Assembly: GCA_028275825.1 (NCBI GenBank)
Contig: JAPWTX010000017.1
Coordinates: 1 to 33,913, forward strand
DNA from: Ignisphaera sp.
GTDB taxonomy: Archaea; Thermoproteota; Thermoprotei_A; Sulfolobales; Ignisphaeraceae
DNA length: 33,913 nt
Direction: 5' to 3'
This document shows positions 1 to 8,499 of the stretch, in pieces (positions within the stretch are counted from its first letter, which is position 1; each line of letters opens with the position of its first letter). The position numbers and the translations under genes were made by a program. Below the pieces are notes generated by a model. The model worked only from the letters and a program-made list of their open reading frames with translations. It ran no database searches and was not told the DNA's origin.

Positions 1-23
1 GTGATTTAGACATGGAGATTCTC

Positions 24-37
24 TTTAAATTTATAAA
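24..37 (+). promoter_or_regulatory. TATA-like promoter of the archease gene
   Basis: An AT-rich block reading TTTAAATTTATAAA lies about 40 bases before the GTG start at 77. This fits an archaeal TATA box with a short leader of about 15-20 bases. It is called by motif and spacing only. Confidence 0.45.
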
Positions 38-76
38 TGCATGAGATTGTGTAGAGTTGTCTAGGGTGTAAAATCT

Positions 77-514
77 GTGGGTTTTGAGCATCTTGGGCAC
101 ACAGCTGATATTTTGATAAAAGCTTGGGGGAGGGGTTTGGAGGAGCTCTTTGAATACGCTGCTAAGGGCATGTTTGAAGTTATTACTGATACTGCGAAGG
201 TTGAGCCAAGGGTAAGCATATCCATACGCATCTGCGGTTTTGATTTAGAGAATGCTCTCTACAAATGGCTTGAAGAGCTACTGTATTATCATGATAGCAG
301 GAATCTTGTTTTCAGCAGATTTGAGGTTAGCAGAATTTATGAGTTGATTGCTGAAGGTGAGAAGCAGATTTGTGTTGAGGGCATTGCTAAAGGTGAGGAG
401 TTTCAGCGAGGGAAGCACGAACCTAGAACAGTTGTTAAGGCTATTACATACCATGAGATGAGAATTTGGAGTGAGGGTGAAAAATTATACGCGACATTTG
501 TTGTAGATATATGA
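77..514 (+). CDS. Archease (RtcB tRNA-ligase activator family)
   Basis: Archease is a small protein that stimulates guanylation and turnover of the RNA ligase RtcB in tRNA splicing and RNA repair. The 145-residue product has the family's usual length. It shows the N-terminal G-F-E-H-L-G-H-T-A-D-I signature (residues 2-12), a central beta/alpha core, the segment V-V-K-A-I-T-Y-H (about 119-126) and a C-terminal end in V-V-D-I, where the family carries a conserved metal-binding aspartate. The start is GTG at 77, placed so that the signature follows at once, as in other archeases. There is no strong Shine-Dalgarno, and the TATA box at about 24-37 suggests a short leader. No rtcB is in the window. 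The next gene has its own promoter, so this is probably a single-gene unit. Confidence 0.9.
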   Translation: MGFEHLGHTADILIKAWGRGLEELFEYAAKGMFEVITDTAKVEPRVSISIRICGFDLENALYKWLEELLYYHDSRNLVFSRFEVSRIYELIAEGEKQICVEGIAKGEEFQRGKHEPRTVVKAITYHEMRIWSEGEKLYATFVVDI

Positions 515-584
515 GCTCCTGTACCCTGATAGAAGAGGTTGCAACCCTTTGTTCATGGTTTTACCGTTCTTTTGAGGCTATGAG

Positions 585-594
585 CTTTTAAATT
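585..594 (+). promoter_or_regulatory. TATA-like promoter of the isomerase-fold / flavin-reductase pair
   Basis: CTTTTAAATT lies about 33-42 bases before the ATG at 627, which predicts transcription starting only about 10 bases before the start codon. This is a motif-and-spacing call. Confidence 0.4.
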
Positions 595-626
595 CTATGT
601 GTTATTCATAGTCTTTGTGACTCTCT

Positions 627-1889
627 ATGAAGCCTATAATTGTTGTGCCTTTCGCTTCTGAGATCCATGGCAAGGAGTATTACGCTAATGTGCTAGAGGT
701 TTTCAGGAAGCATTTTAGCAGGTATGGTATAGATTTTCACAGTGGTATTGTGACCAGTGTTGAGGAGGCTGAGAGTCTTGGCAGAAGGTATCAAAAATTT
801 TTGCCGCTAGCCCTCGTGTTGACTGGTGGTGTGAGTAGTCTCGTGCATAGGTTTGCTACTGGTGGTTCTATAGATAGGGTGTTTATTGTTGCTCATAGTG
901 AGCATAATAGCCTCGCATCTGCTATTTCTGCTAGGGCTAAGCTAGAGCGTGATGGTATTGCTGCTGGGCTTTACTGGTGTAATGAGTACTATTCTCTGGA
1001 CTGTGAGAGCACTATTGATAGGATTATGAGTGTTGCGAAAGGTGTTGCACAGGTTTTGGGCTCTAGGGTTGCTGTTGTTGCCAATAGGGATAAGGGTGAG
1101 GTTGAGGAAACATTTGAATCTAGGTTTGATTCAACAGTAGACATTATTCCTTTGGAGCAATTCGCTTCAATGATGGACTCTGCTAATAGTGATAGGGTAA
1201 AGGAGGCTATAAATGAAGTTGAGAAGAGCTTTGAGTTTGAAGCCTCTAAGCAGGCTTTGGAAAAAGTTGCAAGAATTTATATAGCCTTTGAAGAGCTGGC
1301 TAATAAAGGCTACGACGTGGTCTCCATAGACTGTTTCCCATTTATACTAAAGTATGGAGTCACACCTTGCATACCCCTCTCACTACTAAACAGCAGAAAC
1401 ATTGTTGCTGTCTGTGAGGCTGATCTCCAAGCAGCGCTGGGTATGGTGATTGCAAGGACTTTGACTAAGAGGAGTGGTTGGATAGGGAACTCCACCTCAT
1501 TCAAGTCTAACAAGGCCATGCTAGCACACTGCACCATAGCCCTAGACCTTCTCAAGGGAAAGGCCATTGCCATGCAGCACTTCGAAACCTCTGCACCCTA
1601 CGCTGTGGTTGGGGAGGTTGAAAACAGTGTTGTGACACTAATATCTATTGACAGAGACTTTACAACGCTTTTCATGGAGAGGGGAAGAGTTGTGAAATCA
1701 GGGCTCTTAACTTATGCTGCTTGTAGAATGCAGATGATGATAGAATTCGATGTGCCTATAGAGGTTGTCCCGAGGTATGCTCCTGCAAACCACCATGTGG
1801 TCATGGTTGGAGACTGGGTTGAGGAGCTTAGAGAATTAGCATACATGCTCAACATGGATGCTATTATGTATAGCGAGCTCTTAGCATAA
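627..1889 (+). CDS. L-fucose/L-arabinose isomerase-fold protein
   Basis: The 420-residue protein resembles the archaeal branch of the L-fucose/L-arabinose isomerase fold, in which a metal held by two carboxylates interconverts an aldose and a ketose. The N-terminal half looks like the Rossmann-type substrate-binding region: a strand at residues 3-8, L-V-L-T-G-G at about 63-68, and H-S-E-H-N-S at about 90-95. The C-terminal half has V-C-E-A-D-L-Q (about 262-268), the probable metal-ligand glutamate region, followed by H-C-T-I-A-L and H-F-E-T-S-A-P-Y, which recur in this family. No signal peptide or membrane segment is seen, so it should be cytosolic. The true substrate cannot be told, and no sugar kinase or transporter sits beside it. 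The flavin-reductase-like gene follows after 14 bases, so the two are probably co-transcribed. Confidence 0.7.
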   Translation: MKPIIVVPFASEIHGKEYYANVLEVFRKHFSRYGIDFHSGIVTSVEEAESLGRRYQKFLPLALVLTGGVSSLVHRFATGGSIDRVFIVAHSEHNSLASAISARAKLERDGIAAGLYWCNEYYSLDCESTIDRIMSVAKGVAQVLGSRVAVVANRDKGEVEETFESRFDSTVDIIPLEQFASMMDSANSDRVKEAINEVEKSFEFEASKQALEKVARIYIAFEELANKGYDVVSIDCFPFILKYGVTPCIPLSLLNSRNIVAVCEADLQAALGMVIARTLTKRSGWIGNSTSFKSNKAMLAHCTIALDLLKGKAIAMQHFETSAPYAVVGEVENSVVTLISIDRDFTTLFMERGRVVKSGLLTYAACRMQMMIEFDVPIEVVPRYAPANHHVVMVGDWVEELRELAYMLNMDAIMYSELLA

Positions 1890-1903
1890 CCCGTGGTGAT
1901 AAG

Positions 1904-2464
1904 ATGAACAACGCCTCCAGACCTAGGAACTTTTACTACCTCTTACATCCAAGACCTGTTGTAGTGATAATAACTCTCTGCGAGGGTGGAAAAGTCAACG
2001 CTATGCCAGCCTCTTGGATAACACCAATATCTGAAGAACCTCCAGCCCTGGCTGTGGCAATAGATAGAGAAAACTATACATTTAAATGCATTGAGCAATT
2101 AAGAGAAGCAACATTTAACATACCATCGCAGGAACATGTAAACACTGTTTATGGGCTTGGAACAGTCAGTGGAAGGGAGGTGGATAAGGTGAAGATGTTC
2201 AGCCTCAAGCTTGGAAAAGCAAGCAAAGTCTCAGCACCCATATGGCTAGACGCAATAGGATGGATAGAGGGTAGGGTAGTGAACAGAGTCGACATTGGCG
2301 AAACCGCATTATACATCTTTGAAGTGCTAGACTACTACGCAAAACCAGATACGGTATCTGAATGGGGCTGGAGACTAGACAAAACCAGCCCCCTACATCA
2401 CGGAACAGGAAGGGGATTCCACACAGTAGGAAAACTAATACTAGCATCAAAACCAAAGCAATAG
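1904..2464 (+). CDS. Flavin reductase-like FMN-binding split-barrel protein
   Basis: The 186-residue length and the early motif N-A-M-P-A-S-W-I-T-P (about residues 32-41) are typical of the DIM6/NTAB flavin-reductase family. These bind FMN in a split barrel and use NAD(P)H or act as flavoproteins of unknown partner. The segment E-E-P-P-A-L-A-V-A-I-D that follows is the usual second strand of this fold, and F-N-I-P-S (about 70-74) matches the FMN-phosphate region. The start ATG at 1904 has a Shine-Dalgarno-like GTGGTGATAAG directly upstream. It follows the isomerase-fold gene by 14 bases, so the two form an operon. Which substrate or partner it serves is unknown. Confidence 0.8.
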   Translation: MNNASRPRNFYYLLHPRPVVVIITLCEGGKVNAMPASWITPISEEPPALAVAIDRENYTFKCIEQLREATFNIPSQEHVNTVYGLGTVSGREVDKVKMFSLKLGKASKVSAPIWLDAIGWIEGRVVNRVDIGETALYIFEVLDYYAKPDTVSEWGWRLDKTSPLHHGTGRGFHTVGKLILASKPKQ

Positions 2465-2502
2465 CCCTTCACAACTCTTAAACTAATACAACATTACAAC
2501 AT

Positions 2503-2518
2503 TTAAAACGCGTTTTAA
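2503..2518. repeat. 16-base perfect palindrome
   Basis: TTAAAACGCGTTTTAA is perfectly self-complementary and lies 39 bases after the flavin-reductase stop codon. It could be a hairpin at the transcript end or an operator left without its gene. No nearby start codon clearly uses it. Confidence 0.6.
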
Positions 2519-2613
2519 GATAGGAATGAAAAACAGAACTCGAACTCAATACACTATACTTTATGGCGATGAAAGAAGAGAAACAAATCCATTTCAACAT
2601 CTCCCTGAGCTCC

Positions 2614-2654
2614 ACAACTGAAAGCCTCTCCCTTTAACATAGGGAGGAAGTCAG
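2614..2654 (+). mobile_element. Collapsed IS605-type end pair (relic)
   Basis: This 41-base unit begins with ACAACTGAAAGCCTC, identical to the left end of the two larger elements at 2663 and 13452. It finishes with GGGAGGAAGTCAG, close to their right-end GGGGAGGAGGTCAG. The two ends are joined by a short CCCTTTAACATAGGG hairpin, as if an element lost nearly all of its interior. Confidence 0.45.
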
Positions 2655-2660
2655 ACTCAT

Positions 2661-2926
<266 letters not shown>

Positions 2927-3021
2927 ATAGAGCTTTATGAACCCTATAAGCACAAAATGCTACTTTGGGCTGTTTCGTGGCTGATGTCTAAGAGTTAGAT
3001 TTATAATCTCCAATATTACTA

Positions 3022-3329
3022 CTGTTGTTAATGAGGGGCAATGCCCCAATAAATCGGTGTAACAACTCCCAATGAGCTTGTGCAGCTAGCCCCAATGCCC
3101 ATTGAACCCTCTTCAGAAGGTAACAGTGCCACCACTGAAGGGATGGGTGAGGAGAAAGTTCCCAGATGCAACAAACAAACATGAAATGATGGGAATAGGT
3201 ATCTAGAGAGAAATGGATCTCTGATTGCCTCAAATGCTTTGTAGATGACGGATATAAATATGGATAGATGTAGGGAACTTGTGAACCACCTAAGGGAGGT
3301 CCTAGCCTTTTAGAGTGGGGAAGATGTCA
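3022..3329 (+). mobile_element. IS605-type right-end relic abutting the CDF gene
   Basis: It starts with a GGGGC-AAT-GCCCC hairpin at 3035-3047 and contains GC-rich stretches (about 3090-3160) like the RNA-scaffold region next to tnpB. The last 114 bases (3216-3329) align with 13608-13720 of the second element: shared blocks include GATCTCTGA, AGATGAC, ATGGATAG, GTGAACC and a GTGGGGA-GA-GTCA terminus. The relic terminus at 3315-3329 covers the GTG and the first ATG start of the CDF gene, and a TATA-like GATATAAATATGG (3250-3262) inside it is well placed to drive that gene. Confidence 0.5.
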
Positions 3330-4244
3330 AATATGGGTGGGAACTGGAAGTTGCATCCAGTGCTAATCCTATTTTTAATAAACTTGGTATCAGTATTGCT
3401 TAAACTGATAAGCATGACTGGCACAAATGCGTCAAGTGTTTTTATTGATGCACTTAACGATATTGGTGACATGGTTGGGCTTGGTCTTCTTCTTCTTGGG
3501 CTAAGCTATGAGAGAAAGAGGCAAAGCATATACTATCCTTTTGGTAGGCGTAGAGCTGTATACATCTTTACACTCCTTTCATTGATGATTTTCAGCGGTC
3601 TCATTTTTGCAGTAGCAATATTCAAAGTTGTTGCAATTATGTCAGAGACTATATCAATTGATGTGAAGCCCTATTCGCAATATGCTTTCTCACTAGCATT
3701 TCTCATTAATATTACAGGCTTTGCAATCGTTTTTCTATCTCTGCTAGACAAACAAAGAGACCCTACTCTCTCAAGTAGTTTAATAGATTCGGCTAGTGAT
3801 GTTAGTGGAAGTATAGTTGCGCTAATCACGCTAATAACACGTAACCCTGTGCTGGATATGCTAGGAAGTCTCATAATATCTGGTGTAATTCTTGTTTCGG
3901 CAATTAGTCTTGGGTATAGATACTTTCATGTATTAATTGGAAGAGCTCCATCAAAGGAGGTGCTTATGAAGATTATAAGTAAAGTTCTCGAGTTTAGGGA
4001 GGTTAGAGATGTGAATGTGTTTAATGCAATTATGATAACAGAGGATGAATATATGCTCATACTCGAAGTTGAGGTTGATAAGGATATGGAGGTTGAAGAT
4101 GTTGAAAAACTTTCTACACAGATTGAGATTGAGATAAGGAAACTTGAGCCAAAGTTTAAACATGTTATCATAGAGTTTGTGGGAGAGAGGACTGGGTCTA
4201 AAACCTATAAAGAGATTCTCAAGCAAATTGAATCTCATGAATAA
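3315..4244 (+). CDS. Cation diffusion facilitator (CDF) metal-efflux transporter, probably Mn/Fe type
   Basis: CDF proteins export divalent metals by proton antiport, as dimers in the cytoplasmic membrane. The 309-residue product has about six hydrophobic segments (residues 14-34, 40-63, 81-105, 122-143, 153-173, 180-200) and a cytosolic C-terminal domain (about 205-309) rich in E and D. TM2 carries D45-A-L-N-D49 and TM5 carries D158-S-A-S-D162. Zinc CDFs usually have a histidine at the first TM5 position, so an Asp there suggests manganese or iron, by family knowledge. The start may be GTG 3315, ATG 3324 or ATG 3333. The first codons lie inside a transposon right-end relic, so the N-terminus or at least the start signals may be element-derived. 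The gene is convergent with the hydrogenase operon. Confidence 0.88.
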   Translation: MGKMSNMGGNWKLHPVLILFLINLVSVLLKLISMTGTNASSVFIDALNDIGDMVGLGLLLLGLSYERKRQSIYYPFGRRRAVYIFTLLSLMIFSGLIFAVAIFKVVAIMSETISIDVKPYSQYAFSLAFLINITGFAIVFLSLLDKQRDPTLSSSLIDSASDVSGSIVALITLITRNPVLDMLGSLIISGVILVSAISLGYRYFHVLIGRAPSKEVLMKIISKVLEFREVRDVNVFNAIMITEDEYMLILEVEVDKDMEVEDVEKLSTQIEIEIRKLEPKFKHVIIEFVGERTGSKTYKEILKQIESHE

Positions 4245-4353
4245 AGCTTCAAAAATGTAGCAAAACTGCTTCAATATGGAGATGAAAACAGTGCTTCAAG
4301 AGCTCTGATTTGATGTTCTTGTATAGTAAATGTTGCTAACTATGTTAATGTTT

Positions 4354-5634
4354 TCAAGCTGTGATTATTTTTACTGGTAGTGCATGCACAGAACATGATA
4401 TGCATGGATCGAAGGATATAGCAATTCTCTTGGCTATGGCTATAGAGCTGGCATCAGCCTTTCTTCCACGTATAGCTACTGTTGCTATATCACTCATAGC
4501 TGCCAGGTTTTGGGCTGTTGGCGTTATTATGTCACATACTTTCACCTTTCCTATATCGACTATATACCTGTGGTAGAGTATTCCTCTAGGAGCTTCTACA
4601 GCATATTCACATACAGCACCACTTTTCGTAGATGCAATACTGCTGGTATTTGTTATTGCACTGCTTTTGAATGTGTCTAGGTATTTTTCAAGTGTTAGAA
4701 GAGCATCGTAAGCCTCTGCTATGCGGGCAACATAACTATGCATTATGCTATGCAGTGGGGGGCTCCAATCATACATCTCCACAAAGTCTCTAACCTCTTT
4801 AGATAGCTTGCTATAGCTTTGATTAAATCTTGCAAAAGGTCCTACAACAAAGCTTTCAACACCTTTAACCCTGTAGTGTAATGCTGTTGAATATTGCACT
4901 TGCATTGCTCTTGAGATGCTCTTATAGAATTCAGCAACGCTATACACATCCCCATCTAAACTCACTCTATCACTAAGGTGTGGATATTCAGATGATGAGC
5001 TATATAGCGAGACTTGATGAATCTTTACATTCTGAACTACATCAGACGGCTTAATACTTAGCACAAAACTGGCAAACTCTGTAAATGCCTTTATTACCAT
5101 AGCTATTTCCTTTTCAAGCTTTTCCACATCGCTTTTGTCCGGCACCCTATAAACCCCACCTATCTTTATATTGACAACATTGTGAAACCTTCCACCAAAC
5201 ACCTCCATGGCTTTTCTCGACCACATCAACACATCTTGAGCATACCTTGAAATTTGAGGATTCCGTTGTAGGAATTCTGCAAATGACTTTGCTTGTGCAA
5301 TTTCCGGCAGGTTCATGTAGAACACGTGAATCACATGACTCTTTACTCTTTCCGCTAGATGCAAAGCCGCTCTAAGCATGCGAATCTCAGGATCTACCTC
5401 TATACCAAGACATTTTTCAAAAGCTTCTGCAGCAACAAGACTATAGGAAACCCCACATAAGCCACATACCCTACTCACAATATCAACTACTCTCTCCGCA
5501 TTCCTCCCAACCACAATGTACTCGAAGAACCTCGGCGCTTCAGAAATCTCATAAAACACGTTTTCTACATAACCACCTCTCTCTACAACTAGTATACCGC
5601 CCTCTCCCTCAACCCTGGTCAACACAGCCTTCAT
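4354..5634 (-). CDS. hydA: Sulfhydrogenase alpha subunit (NiFe hydrogenase large subunit)
   Basis: This is the catalytic subunit of a cytosolic NiFe hydrogenase, resembling group 3b sulfhydrogenase (NADP-linked in Pyrococcus). The 426-residue length matches. R-V-E-G at residues 7-10 supplies the conserved proton-relay Glu. The L1 motif is R-V-C57-G-L-C60 and the L2 motif D-P-C411-I-S-C414-S-V-H417 is intact. The nine residues after H417 would be the peptide removed after nickel insertion. The usual L1 histidine (CxxCxxxH) is replaced by Tyr64. It is the last gene of hydBGDA and overlaps hydD by 4 bases. No maturation genes (hypA-F, peptidase) occur in the window and must lie elsewhere. Confidence 0.92.
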   Translation of the reverse strand: MKAVLTRVEGEGGILVVERGGYVENVFYEISEAPRFFEYIVVGRNAERVVDIVSRVCGLCGVSYSLVAAEAFEKCLGIEVDPEIRMLRAALHLAERVKSHVIHVFYMNLPEIAQAKSFAEFLQRNPQISRYAQDVLMWSRKAMEVFGGRFHNVVNIKIGGVYRVPDKSDVEKLEKEIAMVIKAFTEFASFVLSIKPSDVVQNVKIHQVSLYSSSSEYPHLSDRVSLDGDVYSVAEFYKSISRAMQVQYSTALHYRVKGVESFVVGPFARFNQSYSKLSKEVRDFVEMYDWSPPLHSIMHSYVARIAEAYDALLTLEKYLDTFKSSAITNTSSIASTKSGAVCEYAVEAPRGILYHRYIVDIGKVKVCDIITPTAQNLAAMSDIATVAIRGRKADASSIAIAKRIAISFDPCISCSVHALPVKIITA

Positions 5635-6398
5635 GCTTCCCCACCTCTCATAATTGCCGAATATACCTTAAAACCATAGCCTTTGAGAAGAGCATCAATA
5701 TCATCCCTATCCATGCCCAACTCTGCTAAGCGACGTGAAAAAGCTTCAAGCTTCTCTCTATTCAAATCAAAATATTTAATTCCATAGCACCCATAACACC
5801 CCCTACCAAAAGATGGGCAAATAGCTCCACACCCACTAACAGTTACTGGACCTAGGCATGGAACTCCTCTTGCAACCAACACACATTCTAACCCCCTTCT
5901 CTTACACTCAGCACACACAGACTCATGAACCGCTATGGGAAGACCTCCAAAAGCGTATTTCCTCAGAAATGACGTCAGGGCACTGCCATTAATAGGACAG
6001 CCTGGGATAACAAAATCCACTTTTATAACATCAGTAACAGGCTTTACATCACTATAAACCTCTATGTACTGAGGCTCTGCATAAACAGCTTTTTTAACAT
6101 CATTTACATCACTACCCACCCTCAAGCTCTGTACACCCCCCATAACAGCGCATGTCCCTATAGCCACCACAAACCCTGCCTTAGCTCTAACACTTTTCAC
6201 AAGCTCTTCCTGATGCTTATTAGATATAGAGCCCTCTATGAAAACTATATCGACACCCCCCATTTCCTCAACATCTACAAGCTCCGTGAAGTACTCAATT
6301 CTATACTTACTAACTATATCGCTAAATGTAAAGGCATACACAATTTCATTTATGCAACCAGAGCACGAAGTTAATTTGACTACAGCCACTCTATACAT
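5631..6398 (-). CDS. hydD: Sulfhydrogenase delta subunit (NiFe hydrogenase small subunit)
   Basis: The electron-transfer small subunit links the NiFe site of HydA to the iron-sulfur chain of HydG and HydB. The 255 residues carry the proximal 4Fe-4S ligands S-C12-S-G-C15, G-T-C83 and P-G-C134. A second cysteine group follows (C162, C165, C172, C181, C190, C194, C201, C204), enough for two further 4Fe-4S clusters. No twin-arginine or other signal peptide is present, so the enzyme is cytosolic, as expected for group 3b. The gene starts one base past the hydG stop and overlaps hydA by 4 bases, so translation is probably coupled. Confidence 0.92.
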   Translation of the reverse strand: MYRVAVVKLTSCSGCINEIVYAFTFSDIVSKYRIEYFTELVDVEEMGGVDIVFIEGSISNKHQEELVKSVRAKAGFVVAIGTCAVMGGVQSLRVGSDVNDVKKAVYAEPQYIEVYSDVKPVTDVIKVDFVIPGCPINGSALTSFLRKYAFGGLPIAVHESVCAECKRRGLECVLVARGVPCLGPVTVSGCGAICPSFGRGCYGCYGIKYFDLNREKLEAFSRRLAELGMDRDDIDALLKGYGFKVYSAIMRGGEA

Positions 6399-7259
6399 CT
6401 ATATCCCCTCAACCCACAGGTAATCCTCAATATCGCTATACCTAAAAACAGGTCCATCTCTACAAACAAAGTAGTGACCAAATTGACAAGTACCACAAAC
6501 ACCAATACCACACCTCATTCTTCTCTCAAGCGATAGATATATATCTTCCTTTCTAAATCCCCTCCCTAGAAGCTTCTTAACAGCCACCCTCATCATGACC
6601 TCAGGGCCGCAAACAAAAACTACAGAATTCTTTATATTCACATCTATGTTGTTTATCAAATCCGTGACGAAACCCACATGATGCACCCACCCATCTGCAG
6701 GGGTGTCTGAAGATAAAAGCAATTTGGTGTTCAAAATTGCGCCATACTTATCAAGCTCATATTTATAGGGCATATCTCTAGGAGTTCTAGCACCAAGCAG
6801 TATATTCATTCTTCCAAACTTCTCACGCTCACGCTCAACATACTTTATTATCGGTCGTAGAGGTGCTATTCCAATGCCTCCACCAACAATAGTTATGTCC
6901 CTGCCCTCAGCATCCTTCAAAGGCCATCCATTTCCATAGGGTCCTCTAATACCTATGAAAGATCCTATCCCCAATCCCAAGGTAATAGCCTTCGTCACAG
7001 CACCCATAACCCTAACTGTGTGTTCAAGTAGAGTATAACCATTTCTAAATATCGGAAGATTTGATAGTGATATAGGCACCTCGCCAAGCCCATAAACATA
7101 CAACATGTTGAACTGCCCAGGCAAAATCTTGAACTCTCCATCAAATTTCAAGAAGTAGGTATATATCCCAGGAGCTTCTTCTACCTTATTAACAACCAAT
7201 GCTTTTCTAAACACAAATGGATTAGCTGTGTAATTGTCTTTCTGAAGCTCCACCTTCAT
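6399..7259 (-). CDS. hydG: Sulfhydrogenase gamma subunit (FAD/NAD(P)-binding, 2Fe-2S)
   Basis: This subunit exchanges electrons with NAD(P)(H). The 286 residues follow the ferredoxin-reductase/dihydroorotate-dehydrogenase electron-transfer layout. An FAD-binding barrel spans about 15-112 (P-G-Q-F at 47-50, P-I-S-L-S at 62-66). The nucleotide-binding domain starts at I-V-G-G-G-I-G-I-A-P-L-R-P (124-136) and has V-C-G-P-E at 216-220. A 2Fe-2S site lies at C250, C255, C258 and C266. It overlaps hydB by 4 bases and abuts hydD. NADH versus NADPH preference cannot be read with confidence. Confidence 0.9.
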   Translation of the reverse strand: MKVELQKDNYTANPFVFRKALVVNKVEEAPGIYTYFLKFDGEFKILPGQFNMLYVYGLGEVPISLSNLPIFRNGYTLLEHTVRVMGAVTKAITLGLGIGSFIGIRGPYGNGWPLKDAEGRDITIVGGGIGIAPLRPIIKYVEREREKFGRMNILLGARTPRDMPYKYELDKYGAILNTKLLLSSDTPADGWVHHVGFVTDLINNIDVNIKNSVVFVCGPEVMMRVAVKKLLGRGFRKEDIYLSLERRMRCGIGVCGTCQFGHYFVCRDGPVFRYSDIEDYLWVEGI

Positions 7260-8467
7260 CGAGTTCCCCCCTCGACCAAGAGATTTAGCGTATCTCTCAA
7301 ATCAACTCCAAGAGGACACCATGTTATGCACCTCCCACAGCCAACACACCCAACGTCACCCACTTGCTTTGGGTAGAACAGGAACTTGTGTAACACAAAG
7401 TGTCGATACCTTGTATACAGCTCTTGCCTAAAGTGACCTCCTGCTACAAGTCCATAGGTATAGGTGAGGCAGCCCAGCCACATCCCAATTCTCTTACTAT
7501 AGCCTTCCTCAACAATATCATTTATCTCAGTACAAAAACAAGTTGGGCACACATAGTTACAGTTTCCACACCCTACACAATTAGATGACACCTTCTCCCA
7601 AAAACTCTTATCACCAATCCTTTCCTTAAGAGCTTTTTGCAGTTCCTCGACTCTCGAAATCCTGCTGTTCATCATGGAAATAGCGTTGGCAACCATTTCA
7701 AAATACGCTTTAACATGACTATCTTGAGCTTTTTGAAGCCCTGCTTTAACCAATATCTTTTCCCCCAATGAACTGCCATACTTAAAAACTAAGGTGTCTT
7801 TGTAAAGCCTTGCATAAGCTATATCAAAACCACTCGATATAGTGGGACCTGCTTTTACAGCACTACAAAAACATGTTTCTCCAGGTTCTAAGCACTCTTC
7901 AACAATAATCGCCTTTATAGAGTCCCTTCTCTTGGTATACACAGGGCTCTTACCATATAGAATGCCATCGAGAATGCTCATGGCTTTCCTATCACAAGGC
8001 TTAATACCGAGAAACACAACGCCCATCTCTCCATCACCATCTTCCACAATTTCATAGCCTTGAGAAACTGTTAAGATGCTGTGCTCAGGAGGTAAGAGAA
8101 ATGCTTTGGGGGAGCTGAAGCTATGTCTAAACCTATACCCAGTTGATGAGATTCTGAAGTAACCAGGTTTCTGAATATCTGCTACTGTAGTAGGAATCTC
8201 GTCGAAGTCTTTCATCTCACCAAATTCAATCCTATCATTATGAAGCTTATAGCCAAAGAGCCTCACACCACCTAAATCCTCCTGCAGCAACTTAACTACA
8301 GTCCCAAGATCTTTGAAACCGCCAACAAAAAGATTGCAATTATTACCACATAGCTCATTAGTATTCATAGTACTGCAACTCCACACCTTCTTTGCTAGCC
8401 CTGTGTTTAAAAGCCTAGTTTCTAACATAACGTACTTAGCTTTGTGTAAATAACATTCATTATCCAT
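7256..8467 (-). CDS. hydB: Sulfhydrogenase beta subunit (4Fe-4S protein)
   Basis: The first gene of the operon encodes an iron-sulfur subunit related to anaerobic sulfite reductase subunit A. In Pyrococcus it takes part in sulfur reduction and in electron transfer to the flavin subunit. The 403 residues include I-K-P-C-D-R-K-A (155-162), further cysteines at 192, 199 and 201, and two ferredoxin-type clusters: C297-x2-C300-x2-C303-x3-C307, and C374-x2-C377-x2-C380-x3-C384. ATG 8467 is used here. A second in-frame ATG 13 codons on (within A-K-Y-V-M-L) is an alternative, because relatives often begin near that Y-V motif. A TATA-like box at 8500-8510 precedes the gene. Confidence 0.9.
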   Translation of the reverse strand: MDNECYLHKAKYVMLETRLLNTGLAKKVWSCSTMNTNELCGNNCNLFVGGFKDLGTVVKLLQEDLGGVRLFGYKLHNDRIEFGEMKDFDEIPTTVADIQKPGYFRISSTGYRFRHSFSSPKAFLLPPEHSILTVSQGYEIVEDGDGEMGVVFLGIKPCDRKAMSILDGILYGKSPVYTKRRDSIKAIIVEECLEPGETCFCSAVKAGPTISSGFDIAYARLYKDTLVFKYGSSLGEKILVKAGLQKAQDSHVKAYFEMVANAISMMNSRISRVEELQKALKERIGDKSFWEKVSSNCVGCGNCNYVCPTCFCTEINDIVEEGYSKRIGMWLGCLTYTYGLVAGGHFRQELYTRYRHFVLHKFLFYPKQVGDVGCVGCGRCITWCPLGVDLRDTLNLLVEGGTR

Positions 8468-8499
8468 GTACGAGATGTTGCATGTGGCATCTGAAGAAT

